From positions 62,001-126,000 of the forward strand of contig NZ_VBSB01000012.1 of the NCBI RefSeq assembly GCF_013337765.1: a stretch of 64,000 nt of DNA, written 5' to 3'. Positions 53,552 to 62,694 of this stretch are shown piece by piece. The first letter of the stretch is position 1, and every line of letters begins with the position of its first letter. A model generated the notes under the pieces. That model did no database searches and was not told the DNA's origin. It saw nothing but the letters and a program-made list of their open reading frames with translations. The DNA comes from Mycolicibacterium sphagni. GTDB lineage: Bacteria > Actinomycetota > Actinomycetes > Mycobacteriales > Mycobacteriaceae. The position numbers and the translations under genes are program-made.

Positions 53552-54996
53552 GCTGCGCCGATGCCCGACCGTATCAATCCGGTCGGGTCGTATTTCTGGC
53601 GAATAGTGATGAACCGCTGCAGATTCGGACCGAGATACCGAGCCAGTGGATCGCCGGTTTCGGGGTAGTTGATGTAGCCGCCCACCGAGGCTGAGCCCAA
53701 CGTGTAATGCGCAGCGGTCAGCCAGCTGGTTGCGGCGTCGGAGGGCCCCTCGGTGTACCACTGCACAGCCGCCGCCTGTCGCCGCCACGGGAAGGCGCTG
53801 CCCGCCGGGTCGATATCGTCGACCGCACCGGACAGCGACTCGACCACTGCGGTCGCCGAACCGGCCGATTGCGGCCATGCCGACACCGCTGCAACGATGG
53901 AATCTGCTGCAGCCGAGGTCATCTCGCCGACGATGTCCGATCCGGCGACGAACGCGCGCGGCACCCGTGCGGCGTCACCGCCTTCGAAGTAGTGCACGAA
54001 GTCGATGCGGTTCAGCGTGCGGGTACGGGTCGACGACGCTGAAAGCCCCGCCGCGGCGAGCATTTCGCCCGCGACTGACGATCCGGTGCCCGGCGGTGTC
54101 GCCAAGATGACTGTGCAGCGTCCAGGTCCGTCACCGACGGTGATGTTGACCATGCCCCAGATGTCCCGGTCGGCGATGCTGAGCCAGCTGAGCCAGCTGA
54201 CGATCACCGCAGCGGCTGACTCCATCGGGAATGTCATCGTGACGACGTCGCGGTCGGTGGCCGGGAACGTGCGGAACGTCAGCGACGTCACCACCCCGAA
54301 GTTGCCGCCGCCGCCACCGCGCAGCGCCCAGAACAGATCGTCGTGATCGTTCGCGGATGCGGTCACGACTGCACCGGTAGGCAACACCAGCGACGCCGAG
54401 ACCAAGGCATCACACGTCAGGCCACAGCGCCGTGCGTCCGAACCGAGTCCGCCGCCCAACGTCAGCCCCGCGACACCGACCGTCGGGCAGCTGCCCGACG
54501 GGATCGAGCGTCCGCTCGCCGCAAGTTGGGTCTGCACCGAGTCCAGATCTGTCGCGGGTGGCACCGTCACCAGATTGCGTCCCGCGTCGAGGTCGATCCC
54601 GCCTGGGAGCCGACGCAGGTCGATCACCAACGTCGCGTCGAGGGCGGACGCACCGATGTACGAGTGACCGCCGCTGCGGGCGCTGATCCCGATGTGATTG
54701 GTCGCGGCGAACGCGACTGCTTTCTGCACATCGGTGACCGACGCCGCCGTGATGATCGCTGTCGGGGTGGAGCCGGCGAAGCGGGAGTTGAAGACGCCTT
54801 TGGCGGCGGCGTAGCCGGCGGACGACGGCATGGTCAGCTGGCCGTCGAGCTGGCTGCCGAGAGCATTCCAGTCCGGTGGAGCCGGGGTTGAGACCGCCTT
54901 CGGCGTCACCGATCGGCAGGACCCCAGCAGGGCTGCACCCGCCAACCCACCAAGTGCTCGGCGCACGAACGCCTGGCGGGAAATCTCCCCCGACAT
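53548..54996 (-). CDS. BBE-type FAD-dependent oxidase, exported
   Basis: 482-aa flavoprotein of the berberine-bridge/glucooligosaccharide oxidase type. FAD loop ARSGGHSYIGAS with covalent-FAD histidine, GVAGLTLGGGLGSDARRCG and SLVLPTGAVV, with Cys in GLTCDAL as probable second FAD link. N-terminus SRQAFVRRALGGLAGAALLGS plus C is Tat-like with a lipobox, so the protein is probably an exported lipoprotein. Stop shares CTAA with the GH5 gene. Confidence 0.87.
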   Translation of the reverse strand: MSGEISRQAFVRRALGGLAGAALLGSCRSVTPKAVSTPAPPDWNALGSQLDGQLTMPSSAGYAAAKGVFNSRFAGSTPTAIITAASVTDVQKAVAFAATNHIGISARSGGHSYIGASALDATLVIDLRRLPGGIDLDAGRNLVTVPPATDLDSVQTQLAASGRSIPSGSCPTVGVAGLTLGGGLGSDARRCGLTCDALVSASLVLPTGAVVTASANDHDDLFWALRGGGGGNFGVVTSLTFRTFPATDRDVVTMTFPMESAAAVIVSWLSWLSIADRDIWGMVNITVGDGPGRCTVILATPPGTGSSVAGEMLAAAGLSASSTRTRTLNRIDFVHYFEGGDAARVPRAFVAGSDIVGEMTSAAADSIVAAVSAWPQSAGSATAVVESLSGAVDDIDPAGSAFPWRRQAAAVQWYTEGPSDAATSWLTAAHYTLGSASVGGYINYPETGDPLARYLGPNLQRFITIRQKYDPTGLIRSGIGAA

Positions 54997-55012
54997 GGGG
55001 GGAATGGTAGTG

Positions 55013-55435
55013 CTACTCGAGCACGAAAACCGGGATCAGCCGGTCGGTCTTCGTCTGGTACTCGGCGTACGGCGGGTATGCCTCGACGGCCAGGTCCCAC
55101 CAGTGCGCGCGCTCGTCGCCGGACACCTCGCGGGCGGTCAGCGTGACCACCTTGTCACCGTCCTGAGCGGTCACCGTCGGGTTGTTCTTGACGTTGAAGT
55201 ACCACGACGGATGCGCCGGGTCGCCGCCCTTCGAGGCGACCATGGCGTAGCGGCCGTTCTCCTCGACGCGCATCAACGGCACGTAGCGCTTCTTGCCGGA
55301 CTTGGCTCCGGTGGTGGTGAACAGGACGATCGGTCGGTCCAAGACCTCGACCCCGTCGGTGGTGCCCTGCTTGAGAATCTGTTCGGTCTGCTCGCGCACC
55401 CAGTCGGTGGGGCTCAGCTCGGCATGTTCAGTCAC
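55013..55435 (-). CDS. Ddn-like deazaflavin-dependent nitroreductase
   Basis: About 140-aa split-barrel protein of the F420-dependent Ddn family (start GTG 55435, TEHAELSPTDWVREQTEQI). Core motifs: LFTTTGAKSGKKRYVPLMRV, SKGGDPAHPSWYFNVKNNP and HWWDLAVEAYPPYAEYQ. These enzymes use reduced F420 to reduce quinones and nitro-compounds. An upstream in-frame TTG leader is possible but unlikely. Confidence 0.88.
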   Translation of the reverse strand: MTEHAELSPTDWVREQTEQILKQGTTDGVEVLDRPIVLFTTTGAKSGKKRYVPLMRVEENGRYAMVASKGGDPAHPSWYFNVKNNPTVTAQDGDKVVTLTAREVSGDERAHWWDLAVEAYPPYAEYQTKTDRLIPVFVLE

Positions 55436-55617
55436 GGACTCGGCAACACCGCCGTACGCCCAGGTATTCCGCGTCCAGAACCCGTCGAGATCGACACCAG
55501 GGTTGTACAAGTGGGCCGAACGCAGCCCTGATGTCGATTTCGCGGACGCGACTGGTCGGATTTAGCCCGCAGGGACCGAACCGCCGCCGCGCGACGCGGC
55601 GTTGATGTCGGCTATTC

Positions 55618-56430
55618 CTACGACGGCGGTCCGGTGCAATACGTGCGCGGCGGCGTGGTCCAAATGCGTTGGTGTAGTCCGGCGTCGCACAGGTCGTAGT
55701 CGGCCTGTTCGAAACGCTGCAGCACTTTGAAGTCAGCGGACGTGTCGGTGCACGCGACGGGTTTGAGCGTGTCGCTGCGGTTGCGATCACCGATCGGATG
55801 CTTGACGGTGGCGTAGCGCTGACCAACCAACAGATTGGGCATGAGGCACAAGGTGGCCGAGTCGCCGGTCCAGCGCGCAAAATCGGTGTCGTCGCGGCCG
55901 CCGTCGGGGCATTGCGCATCCCGGGGGCCGGTGCTGACCACCTCGAAGACCCCGGCCGGTTGGCTGCACTCGACGACGTCCTGCCGCCCGATCACCCCCG
56001 ACGCCATCGCCTCACTGGTGATGCATTGACCTATTTTGGCTGGGGGAGTGAGCTTTTCGGCAGCTTTGCGCTCGTTGACAGAATTGAGGACGCTGACGCC
56101 CGCTCCAAGCAGGCCGAGGATGGCCAGGATCGAGCCGGCGATGATCTTCCCCTGGCCGGCCGTCGGCCGCGGCGGCGGCACCGGCGGGTAGCCGGGCGGC
56201 GGATAGCCGACGGGGTAGGGCGGTGGGTAGCCGGGCGGCGGGTACGGGGGATATCCCGGATAGCCTGGCGGCTGGGCGCGGCGGGCCTTTGACCGCTCGC
56301 GCAGACCGAGGACCAGCAGAAGGACTCCGACGGCAGGAAACAGCAGCGTTCCGATCACCTCGCCGACGACCAACGCCGGCCTGCCGTCGGCAAGCAGCGC
56401 AGCTGACGCGGTGTAGCTGAGCAGGGTCAC
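55618..56430 (-). CDS. proline-rich membrane protein with LppU-like domain
   Basis: 270-aa protein. A membrane segment at 20-45 (VIGTLLFPAVGVLLLVLGL), a Pro-Tyr-Gly repeat (GYPPYPPPGYPPPYPVGYPP), a second membrane segment (IIAGSILAILGLLGAGVSVL) and an external domain with cysteines (GQCITSEA, VECSQPAG, DLCDAGLHQRIW) resembling LppU/septum-formation proteins. GTG start. Probably anchored facing the wall. Confidence 0.78.
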   Translation of the reverse strand: MTLLSYTASAALLADGRPALVVGEVIGTLLFPAVGVLLLVLGLRERSKARRAQPPGYPGYPPYPPPGYPPPYPVGYPPPGYPPVPPPRPTAGQGKIIAGSILAILGLLGAGVSVLNSVNERKAAEKLTPPAKIGQCITSEAMASGVIGRQDVVECSQPAGVFEVVSTGPRDAQCPDGGRDDTDFARWTGDSATLCLMPNLLVGQRYATVKHPIGDRNRSDTLKPVACTDTSADFKVLQRFEQADYDLCDAGLHQRIWTTPPRTYCTGPPS

Positions 56431-56470
56431 TGATCGTTGACTCTAGCGGTGATCGGATTAGCCTGCGGAC

Positions 56471-57076
56471 ATGACCATTGACCCCAAGAGCACCGCCGTG
56501 GTGTTGATCGAATACCAGAACGACTTCACCACCGACGGCGGTGTCCTGCACGAGGCGGTGTCGGAGGTGATGGCGAAGACGGGCATGCTCGCGCATACCC
56601 GCGACGTCGTGGCCGCGGCGCGCAGTGCCGGGGCGGCGGTCATGCACGCACCGATCACCTTCGCCGAGGGCTACGGCGAGATCACCAACCACCCCTACGG
56701 GATTCTGAAGGGAGTGGTGGACGGCAACGCCTTCGTCAAAGGGTCATGGGGTGCGGCGATCGTCGACGATCTGGCGCCGGCCGACGGCGACATCGTCATC
56801 GAAGGCAAGCGCGGCCTGGACACCTTCGCCAGCACCAACCTGGACTTCATCCTGCGCAGCAAGGGCATCACGACCATCGCGCTGGGCGGGTTCCTGACCA
56901 ACTGTTGCGTCGAGTCGACCATGCGCAGCGGCTATGAGAACGGTTACCAGGTCATCACATTGAGCGACTGCGTCGCGGCGACCTCGGTAGAGGAACACGA
57001 GAACGCGCTGAAGTACGACTACCCGATGTTTTCCCGGCCAATGACCGCCGACGAGTTCATCGGGCAGCTCGCGTGA
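56471..57076 (+). CDS. isochorismatase-like cysteine hydrolase
   Basis: 201-aa hydrolase of the isochorismatase fold. The usual catalytic Asp of D-x-Q-x-D is Glu here (VVLIEYQNDFT), Lys in IEGKRGLDTF, and nucleophile Cys in GGFLTNCCVEST, so a C-N hydrolase is likely. First gene of a pair with a 2-hydroxyacid dehydrogenase (GTGA overlap). Confidence 0.88.
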   Translation: MTIDPKSTAVVLIEYQNDFTTDGGVLHEAVSEVMAKTGMLAHTRDVVAAARSAGAAVMHAPITFAEGYGEITNHPYGILKGVVDGNAFVKGSWGAAIVDDLAPADGDIVIEGKRGLDTFASTNLDFILRSKGITTIALGGFLTNCCVESTMRSGYENGYQVITLSDCVAATSVEEHENALKYDYPMFSRPMTADEFIGQLA

Positions 57077-58011
57077 CGCGGGTGCAAGTCGCTGTCCTCG
57101 ACGACTACCAGAACGTTGCCCTGGAACTGGCTGACTGGTCAGTGGTGTCCGATCGCGCCGACATCACGGTGTTCAACGACCACATCTTCGACCCCGGCGA
57201 ACTCGTCGCGCGGCTGGCTCCCTTCGATGTGATCTTCGTGATGCGAGAACGAACTCCGCTCCCGCGCAGCATCATCGAGCGGCTACCGCGACTGAAGATG
57301 ATCGCCTCCACCGGCCCGTTCAACGCCTCCATCGATATGGTGGCCGCCGAAGAGCGCGGTATCCACGTCGGGACCACCGGCGGCACGGTGGCATCGACGG
57401 TGGAGTTGACCTGGGCGCTGATCCTGGCCGGGGCCCGAAATCTGGTGGCGGAGAGCGTCTCGATCCGCGACGGCGGCTGGCAGGTCTCGGTGGGACGCGA
57501 ACTGTCCGGCCGGGTACTGGGCGTTCTGGGCCTGGGCCGCATCGGTGCTCGCGTCGCGCGCATCGGCGAGGCGTTCGGCATGCAGGTGATCGCGTGGAGC
57601 CAGAACCTGACCCCGGAGGCGGCCGCCGAGGCCGGCGCGACTCACGTCGACAAAGAAGAGCTGTTCGCGAGCTCGGATGTGCTGACGGTCCACATGAAGC
57701 TCAGTGAACGGTCCACCGGCCTGATCGGCGCGAGCGAACTGGCGCTGATGAAGCCAACAGCGCTGCTGGTCAACACCTCTCGCGGGCCACTCATCGATGA
57801 GGCCGCATTGGTGGCGGCTCTGGAAGCCAAGACCATCCGGGCGGCCGCGCTCGACGTCTTCGACACCGAGCCCCTGCCGGTCGGGCATCCCTTGCGCACC
57901 CTCGACAACGTCATTGCCACACCGCATATCGGCTACGTCGCCGATCGTCCCTACCGCATCTTCTTTTCTGATGCTGTCGCTGCGATCGCGGAGTGGCTCG
58001 AGCGGCAGTGA
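57073..58011 (+). CDS. D-2-hydroxyacid dehydrogenase
   Basis: 312-aa NAD-dependent dehydrogenase of the D-isomer type. Rossmann motif LGLGRIGARVARIGEAFG, catalytic Arg in LLVNTSRGPLID, Glu in DVFDTEPLP and His in TPHIGYVADRP. Reduces or oxidises a 2-oxo/2-hydroxy acid. Its stop abuts the convergent amidohydrolase stop. Confidence 0.92.
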   Translation: MTRVQVAVLDDYQNVALELADWSVVSDRADITVFNDHIFDPGELVARLAPFDVIFVMRERTPLPRSIIERLPRLKMIASTGPFNASIDMVAAEERGIHVGTTGGTVASTVELTWALILAGARNLVAESVSIRDGGWQVSVGRELSGRVLGVLGLGRIGARVARIGEAFGMQVIAWSQNLTPEAAAEAGATHVDKEELFASSDVLTVHMKLSERSTGLIGASELALMKPTALLVNTSRGPLIDEAALVAALEAKTIRAAALDVFDTEPLPVGHPLRTLDNVIATPHIGYVADRPYRIFFSDAVAAIAEWLERQ

Positions 58012-59280
58012 TCAGTAGGCGTCCGGATTCTGTTGGACGGCCTCCGGAACCGGATGCTGGTAGAGCCGTGAGGCGTTCTCCCAAGTCACTTTTCGAATGA
58101 TCTCGTCGGGCAGTCCGCTGATCTGTTCGCGGATGGTGCGCTGGGTGTGCGGCCACGTCGAGTCGCAGTGCGGGTAGTCGGCTTCGAGCAGGATGTTGTC
58201 GGCGCCAATCCGCTCGTACTGGATGAACGACGACTGGTCCTCGACCGCGCAGAACCAGAAGTTGCGGGAGAACACCTCGGCCGGGGTCAGGGTCTCGCCG
58301 AGCGCCTTCCACGTCCCGTACATCTCGTGGTAGCTCAGCATGTGATCCAGCCGGTCCAGAAGTCCTGCCACCCAGCCGATTCCACCCTCGGACAGGCAGA
58401 TCTTCAAGTCCGGGTAACGGCTGCACACGCCGGAGTACAGCCAGTCCACCGCCGCGGAAATGGCGTAGGCGAAGAACAACACACCCGCCACGTCGGGCGG
58501 GGCGTCGTCGGTGGTCGACGGGGAGGTTCCCGACGAGCCGATGTGCAGATTGACCACTGTCCCGGTCGCCGCGCACGCGGCCATCATCGGCTCCCAGTAG
58601 CCGGAGTGGATGGTCGGTAGCCCCAGCATCGCCGGGTTCTCGCTGAACGTCACCGCGTGGAAGCCGCGTTCGGCGTTCTCGTAGATCATCTTTGCGCCGA
58701 CCTCGGGATCAAGCAGCCACGGCAGCTGGCACGGAATGATCCGCCCGGGATACGTCCCGGCCCAGGAGTCGATGTGCCAGTCGTTCCACGCTCTGACCGA
58801 GGCCATCGCCAGGTCGCGGTCGTTGGTCACCTGCTGAAGCCGCTGACCGGCGAAGCCGGGCAGGAACGACGGGAAGTTCAGCGAGGCATACACGCCATTG
58901 AGGTCCATGTCTGCCACGCGGGCATGGATATCCCAAGCGCCGCGGCGCATTTCATCGAACCGGGCCGGCTCGAACCCGTACTCCGATACCGGCCTGCCGA
59001 CGACGGCGTTGAATCCGACGTTCGGCAGCGACTGGCCGTCGTACATCCAAGTCTGTCCGCCGTCCGGGGTGTCGACCACGCGCGGCGCCCGGTCGGCGAA
59101 CTTGGCCGGCACCCGTCCCTCGAACGTGTCGGGCGGCTCCACGATGTGATCGTCGACGGATATGACGGTGTAGTGGCGCTCCGCGCGTTCGGGTTCGGGT
59201 AGGAAGGTCACCGTCCGGTCGGCGCCGGTCTTGGCGGTGGTGAAGTTGAGGTTCGACTGCAACTCGTCGATAGAAGCCAT
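58012..59280 (-). CDS. metal-dependent amidohydrolase (ACMSD-like)
   Basis: 422-aa TIM-barrel protein of the amidohydrolase-2/ACMSD group. Metal motif SVDDHIVEPPD (D-x-H in place of H-x-H), VNLHIGSSG with metal His, and LEADYPHCDSTWPH with the C-terminal Asp. Such enzymes are often decarboxylases of aromatic or keto acids. AAGGAG precedes ATG. Last gene of the ligase-aldolase operon. Confidence 0.88.
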   Translation of the reverse strand: MASIDELQSNLNFTTAKTGADRTVTFLPEPERAERHYTVISVDDHIVEPPDTFEGRVPAKFADRAPRVVDTPDGGQTWMYDGQSLPNVGFNAVVGRPVSEYGFEPARFDEMRRGAWDIHARVADMDLNGVYASLNFPSFLPGFAGQRLQQVTNDRDLAMASVRAWNDWHIDSWAGTYPGRIIPCQLPWLLDPEVGAKMIYENAERGFHAVTFSENPAMLGLPTIHSGYWEPMMAACAATGTVVNLHIGSSGTSPSTTDDAPPDVAGVLFFAYAISAAVDWLYSGVCSRYPDLKICLSEGGIGWVAGLLDRLDHMLSYHEMYGTWKALGETLTPAEVFSRNFWFCAVEDQSSFIQYERIGADNILLEADYPHCDSTWPHTQRTIREQISGLPDEIIRKVTWENASRLYQHPVPEAVQQNPDAY

Positions 59281-59296
59281 GGCTGATGTCTCCTTG

Positions 59297-60070
59297 TCAG
59301 TCCAGCACGCTGGGATCGGCTTTGATGGTCATGCGTGCAGCGCCGGCCCAGTACACGTCGGCGGCGCGTTCGATCAGCGAGGTCTGCATGCCGATCATGT
59401 CGCCGCGGTTCATCGTCGACGGCGCGCGGCCGGTAACCATCACGTCGTAGGCCAGCCGGCACACCCGCTCGATGGACACCGCCCGATAGACCGCCGCCGC
59501 CAGATCGTGGCCGGTGGCGATGACACCGTGGTTGGCCAGGATCACCAGGTTGGCCGAACCGATCTGGCCGGCGAGTTCGGCTGCCCGCCAGGGGGCGTCG
59601 ATCTCACCGTCGTACTTCTCGACCAGATACATGTCGTCGAGGAACAACGCGCCGGTCTGGTGGACGAGATCGGGCAGCATTCCCAGCGCGGCGATCAGGC
59701 TGACGTAGTAGGGGTGATTGTGGATCACCACCCTGGCATCGGGGCGCTGCCGGTGAATCTCGGTGTGGAGGTGGATCGCCGGCGTGACATCCCAGCGGCC
59801 GCGGACCACGTGCGCGTCCTCGTCGACCGCGCAGATGTCGGATGCGGTCAGTTCCTGCCACCACAGTCCCCACGGATTGACGAACATGTCGGTCTGCCCC
59901 TGCGGCTGCCAGGTGATGTGCCCGGCCATGTTCTCGGCGAAGCCGATTTGGGCGAGGTGACGGAACGCCACCGCCATCTTCTGCTCGTCGGTGAGGTCGA
60001 CGCCGATCGGTGGTGTCTTCGACGGCGCCCACACGCCCAGGCCGCCCTGGCGCACTTCTGGTGTGGTCAT
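59297..60070 (-). CDS. class II aldolase/adducin family protein
   Basis: 257-aa zinc-dependent lyase. Metal histidines in RVVIHNHPYYVSLI and later in LVILANHGVIATGHDL; class II aldolase-like N-terminal GFAENMAGHITWQPQG. Family members cleave hydroxyacid phosphates or decarboxylate aromatic acids such as dihydroxyphthalate; the partner amidohydrolase and ligase favour a catabolic acid. ATGA overlap with the ligase stop. Confidence 0.9.
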   Translation of the reverse strand: MTTPEVRQGGLGVWAPSKTPPIGVDLTDEQKMAVAFRHLAQIGFAENMAGHITWQPQGQTDMFVNPWGLWWQELTASDICAVDEDAHVVRGRWDVTPAIHLHTEIHRQRPDARVVIHNHPYYVSLIAALGMLPDLVHQTGALFLDDMYLVEKYDGEIDAPWRAAELAGQIGSANLVILANHGVIATGHDLAAAVYRAVSIERVCRLAYDVMVTGRAPSTMNRGDMIGMQTSLIERAADVYWAGAARMTIKADPSVLD

Positions 60071-61671
60071 GATGGCTCCAGTATCGATCGGATGGTTTCG
60101 CGGAGTTGTCCTTTGGCGATCTTGCCGCCGGAGGAGCGTGGCAGCTCATCGAGGACCTCGAGGCGTTCGGGCAACAGCTCCTTGGATACGCCCTGGGCCA
60201 GCAGGTGGTCGATGAGGGCAGGCAGCTCGAGTGTGTCGCCGGCATTGACGAGTTCGGCGAAGACGCAGACGCGCTCCCCGAAGAGGGGATCGGGCATGGC
60301 CACCGCGGCAGCCACTGCGACGCCGGGGTGGGTGTCCACGACTTCCTCCACGGCGACCGCACTGATGTTCTTGCCGCCGCGCAGGATGAAGTCGGAGGTG
60401 CGCCCGGCCAGGACCAGGTATCCGTCGCTGTCCAGCTCGCAGATGTCGCCCATCCGCATCCAGCCGTCCTTGGTGTACAGCTTGTCGTGGTCGGTGCCGC
60501 CCAGATAGCCCAGGCTCAGTGCCGGGCCGCGGCAAACCGGCTGTCCACGACCGGATTCCGTGACATCGTCGTCGCCGTCGAACAGGCGCACCTGCATCTC
60601 GGGGACGATCTGCCCGGCGGTCCGCAGCCGGTGATGCAGCGAGTCCTTCACGGTGGTCGCGCTGAGCATGCCGGTTTCGTTGGAGCCGTAGAACTGCAGG
60701 ATCGTCACCCCGGTCAGTTCTTCGAACTGTGCGGCCTGCGCGTAGGGCAACGGCTCGCCGCCGGTGAACACGATGCGCAGGCTGGAGAGGTCGTACTCCC
60801 GGGAGGCGGCATTGGCCACAATCATCATCAATTGTGTACTCACACAGCACAACACCGTGACGCGGTAACGCTCGATGGCGGCGCACGTCGCGACCGGGTC
60901 GAAGCGCTCGATGCGTACGGTCGTCGCGCCGAGATAGATCGGGGTGGTGTGGGAGGTCCAGATGCCGAAGCCGAAGGGTGTGGGGATGACCGGAAGGAAG
61001 ACGTCGTCGGCGCTGAGTTCGCCGTTGGCGGCGGCCTTCTGGTGAAAGTAGTGCCAGCGGTTCTGGGTGTGCACCACGCACTTGGGCAGCCCCGTGGTGC
61101 CCGAGGTCGAATTGATCAGGAAAGCATCATCGGGCCCGACCGGCGAGAGTCCGGCCGCGGTGTCGGGTCCGGCTGTGGCGGTGTCGATGGCGAGCCCGCC
61201 GGGTCCGAGCACCACGGCACGCAATGACAGATCGGCGACCGCCTCGGCTGCCTGCTGGCCTCGCGCGGTGTCGCTGACCAACAGCGAGGGCTGGGCGGTT
61301 CGCATGATCTGCGCGGCTTCCCGCACGCCGGCGCGCGCCCCGAGCCCCACGCTCACCGCGCCGCAGCGCTCGATGGCGATCAGCAGGACGTGGATGGCGA
61401 CGGTGTCGCCGTGCCAGATGGCCACCCGGTCGCCGGGTGCCACGCCCAGCTGGCGAAGCTGCACCGCGAGATTGGTGGCGGCGTTGTCGAAGTCCAACCA
61501 GGTCAGCGCCGAGCCTGGCCCGTCGGGGGTGAAGTCGACGTACGCGACCTTGTCGGGTGTGGACACGGCATTGCGGCGAACGCAGTCGGACAGTGTGGTG
61601 TCCGACCACCACCCCGCGGCCCGATAGTGCGCCGCTTCGGCGCTGGTCGTAACGGCAGCGTCGACAGCCAT
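60067..61671 (-). CDS. acyl-CoA ligase (AMP-forming)
   Basis: 534-aa adenylate-forming enzyme. P-loop INSTSGTTGLPKCVVHTQ, core LQFYGSNETGM, hinge YLVLAGRTSDFILRGGKNIS and C-terminal RSSGGKIAKGQLRE with catalytic Lys. Activates a carboxylic acid as CoA thioester; substrate inferred to be a degradative intermediate. ATG 61671 sits six bases after a -10 box, so this may be a leaderless mRNA. Confidence 0.93.
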   Translation of the reverse strand: MAVDAAVTTSAEAAHYRAAGWWSDTTLSDCVRRNAVSTPDKVAYVDFTPDGPGSALTWLDFDNAATNLAVQLRQLGVAPGDRVAIWHGDTVAIHVLLIAIERCGAVSVGLGARAGVREAAQIMRTAQPSLLVSDTARGQQAAEAVADLSLRAVVLGPGGLAIDTATAGPDTAAGLSPVGPDDAFLINSTSGTTGLPKCVVHTQNRWHYFHQKAAANGELSADDVFLPVIPTPFGFGIWTSHTTPIYLGATTVRIERFDPVATCAAIERYRVTVLCCVSTQLMMIVANAASREYDLSSLRIVFTGGEPLPYAQAAQFEELTGVTILQFYGSNETGMLSATTVKDSLHHRLRTAGQIVPEMQVRLFDGDDDVTESGRGQPVCRGPALSLGYLGGTDHDKLYTKDGWMRMGDICELDSDGYLVLAGRTSDFILRGGKNISAVAVEEVVDTHPGVAVAAAVAMPDPLFGERVCVFAELVNAGDTLELPALIDHLLAQGVSKELLPERLEVLDELPRSSGGKIAKGQLRETIRSILEPS

Positions 61672-61677
61672 CACCAA

Positions 61678-61705
61678 ATCATATGAAAATAAGGTGCCGC
61701 GTCAA
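61678..61705 (-). promoter_or_regulatory. sigma-A promoter of the ligase operon, leaderless
   Basis: Read on the minus strand: TTGACG (-35, 61705-61700), 16-base spacer, TATGAT (-10, 61683-61678), six bases, then ATG 61671. The spacing puts the start point on the ATG. It overlaps the GntR stop codon and contains the 8-base palindrome TCATATGA. Confidence 0.7.
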
Positions 61706-62466
61706 TGTTCCCAGTGGCGCACCATGGTGGGGTCCACCATTCCCGCTGATCCCGGGTAGTGCTGCGCCTTGACCAGATGGGCCGCGGCGAGGTCATGGGC
61801 CAGGCGGGAATCGCCGGCCTCGATGGCATCGATCACCTGACGGTGTTCCTCCAGGACCGCCAGCCGCTCGTCGACGGGCACGATGCTGTGGTCGCTCACC
61901 TGGGTTGACCAGCTCTGTTCGTGCGCCGACCAGAGCGTCTCGAGTGCCCCGGCCAGCATGATCATCGTCTGGTTGCCGCAGTAGGCGACCAGGGCTTCGT
62001 GGTAGCGCCGGCTCGCGGAGATGGCGCTCTGAAAATCGTCGACGGCATCGACGGCCTCGGCGTGCAGCTGGCGCAGCGCCGGGACCACGGTGCGGCTTCG
62101 GTCGTCTCGTTCGGCGCACAGGGCCGCGCACGCCGGCTCCATCTGCCTTAATGCGCCGCCGACGTCGGACAGGCTCACGTCCTGGGAGCCGAGTACCAGG
62201 CCGATCGTGTAGGCCACGTTGGCCGCGTTGGGCCGACGGACCACGGCGCCGCCGAGCTTGCCCCGCCGCACCCGCAGCAGGCCCTCAGCTTCCAGGATCC
62301 GCATGGCCTCGCGCAGGGACGGCTTGCTCACCGGGAACTCGCGCAGCAGTTCGTCCTCTTTGGGCAGGATGCTGCCGTCGGCGAGCTCGCCCAGCAAAAT
62401 GCGCCGTCGCAGTTGGTCGGCGACCTGCTCGGCGAGACGGCGGAATTGAACGGTTGGTTCTGACAC
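61702..62466 (-). CDS. FadR/GntR family regulator, FCD domain
   Basis: 254-aa regulator. Winged helix (LADGSILPKEDELLREFPVS, KPSLREAMRILEAEGLLRV) and an FCD domain with metal-type residues (SASRRYHEALVAYCGNQTM, LEEHRQVIDAIEAGD). Start GTG 62466 (SEPTVQFRRLAEQVADQ) is chosen over a longer frame lacking homology. Immediately upstream of the ligase-aldolase-amidohydrolase genes, it most likely controls them. Confidence 0.9.
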   Translation of the reverse strand: MSEPTVQFRRLAEQVADQLRRRILLGELADGSILPKEDELLREFPVSKPSLREAMRILEAEGLLRVRRGKLGGAVVRRPNAANVAYTIGLVLGSQDVSLSDVGGALRQMEPACAALCAERDDRSRTVVPALRQLHAEAVDAVDDFQSAISASRRYHEALVAYCGNQTMIMLAGALETLWSAHEQSWSTQVSDHSIVPVDERLAVLEEHRQVIDAIEAGDSRLAHDLAAAHLVKAQHYPGSAGMVDPTMVRHWEH

Positions 62467-62631
62467 GGACCGGATCTCTATCGCTGGTAAGTGATCTGCA
62501 TCGTACAAGCGTGGCCCCACTGCAGCGGTGACTGTCGGCCATGTTTCTCCACCGGATCTCCACACAATCACCAAGCAACGATCCGTGCCGGTGCGAAGCA
62601 TGGGGGAGGTGCGGCACCAATCCGCGGCCGT

Positions 62632-62658
62632 GGAAAAAGTTTCACAACGCCCAACGTC
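62632..62658 (+). promoter_or_regulatory. ECF-type promoter before the sigma remnant
   Basis: GGAAAA and CGTC separated by 17 bases resemble the GGAA/CGTT consensus of SigE/SigH-like sigma factors, 36 bases before the sigma gene. It suggests that the sigma factor once activated its own gene. Confidence 0.4.
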
Positions 62659-62694
62659 GCGCGCAGTGATATCGACTAGAACAGGGCCACTTTC

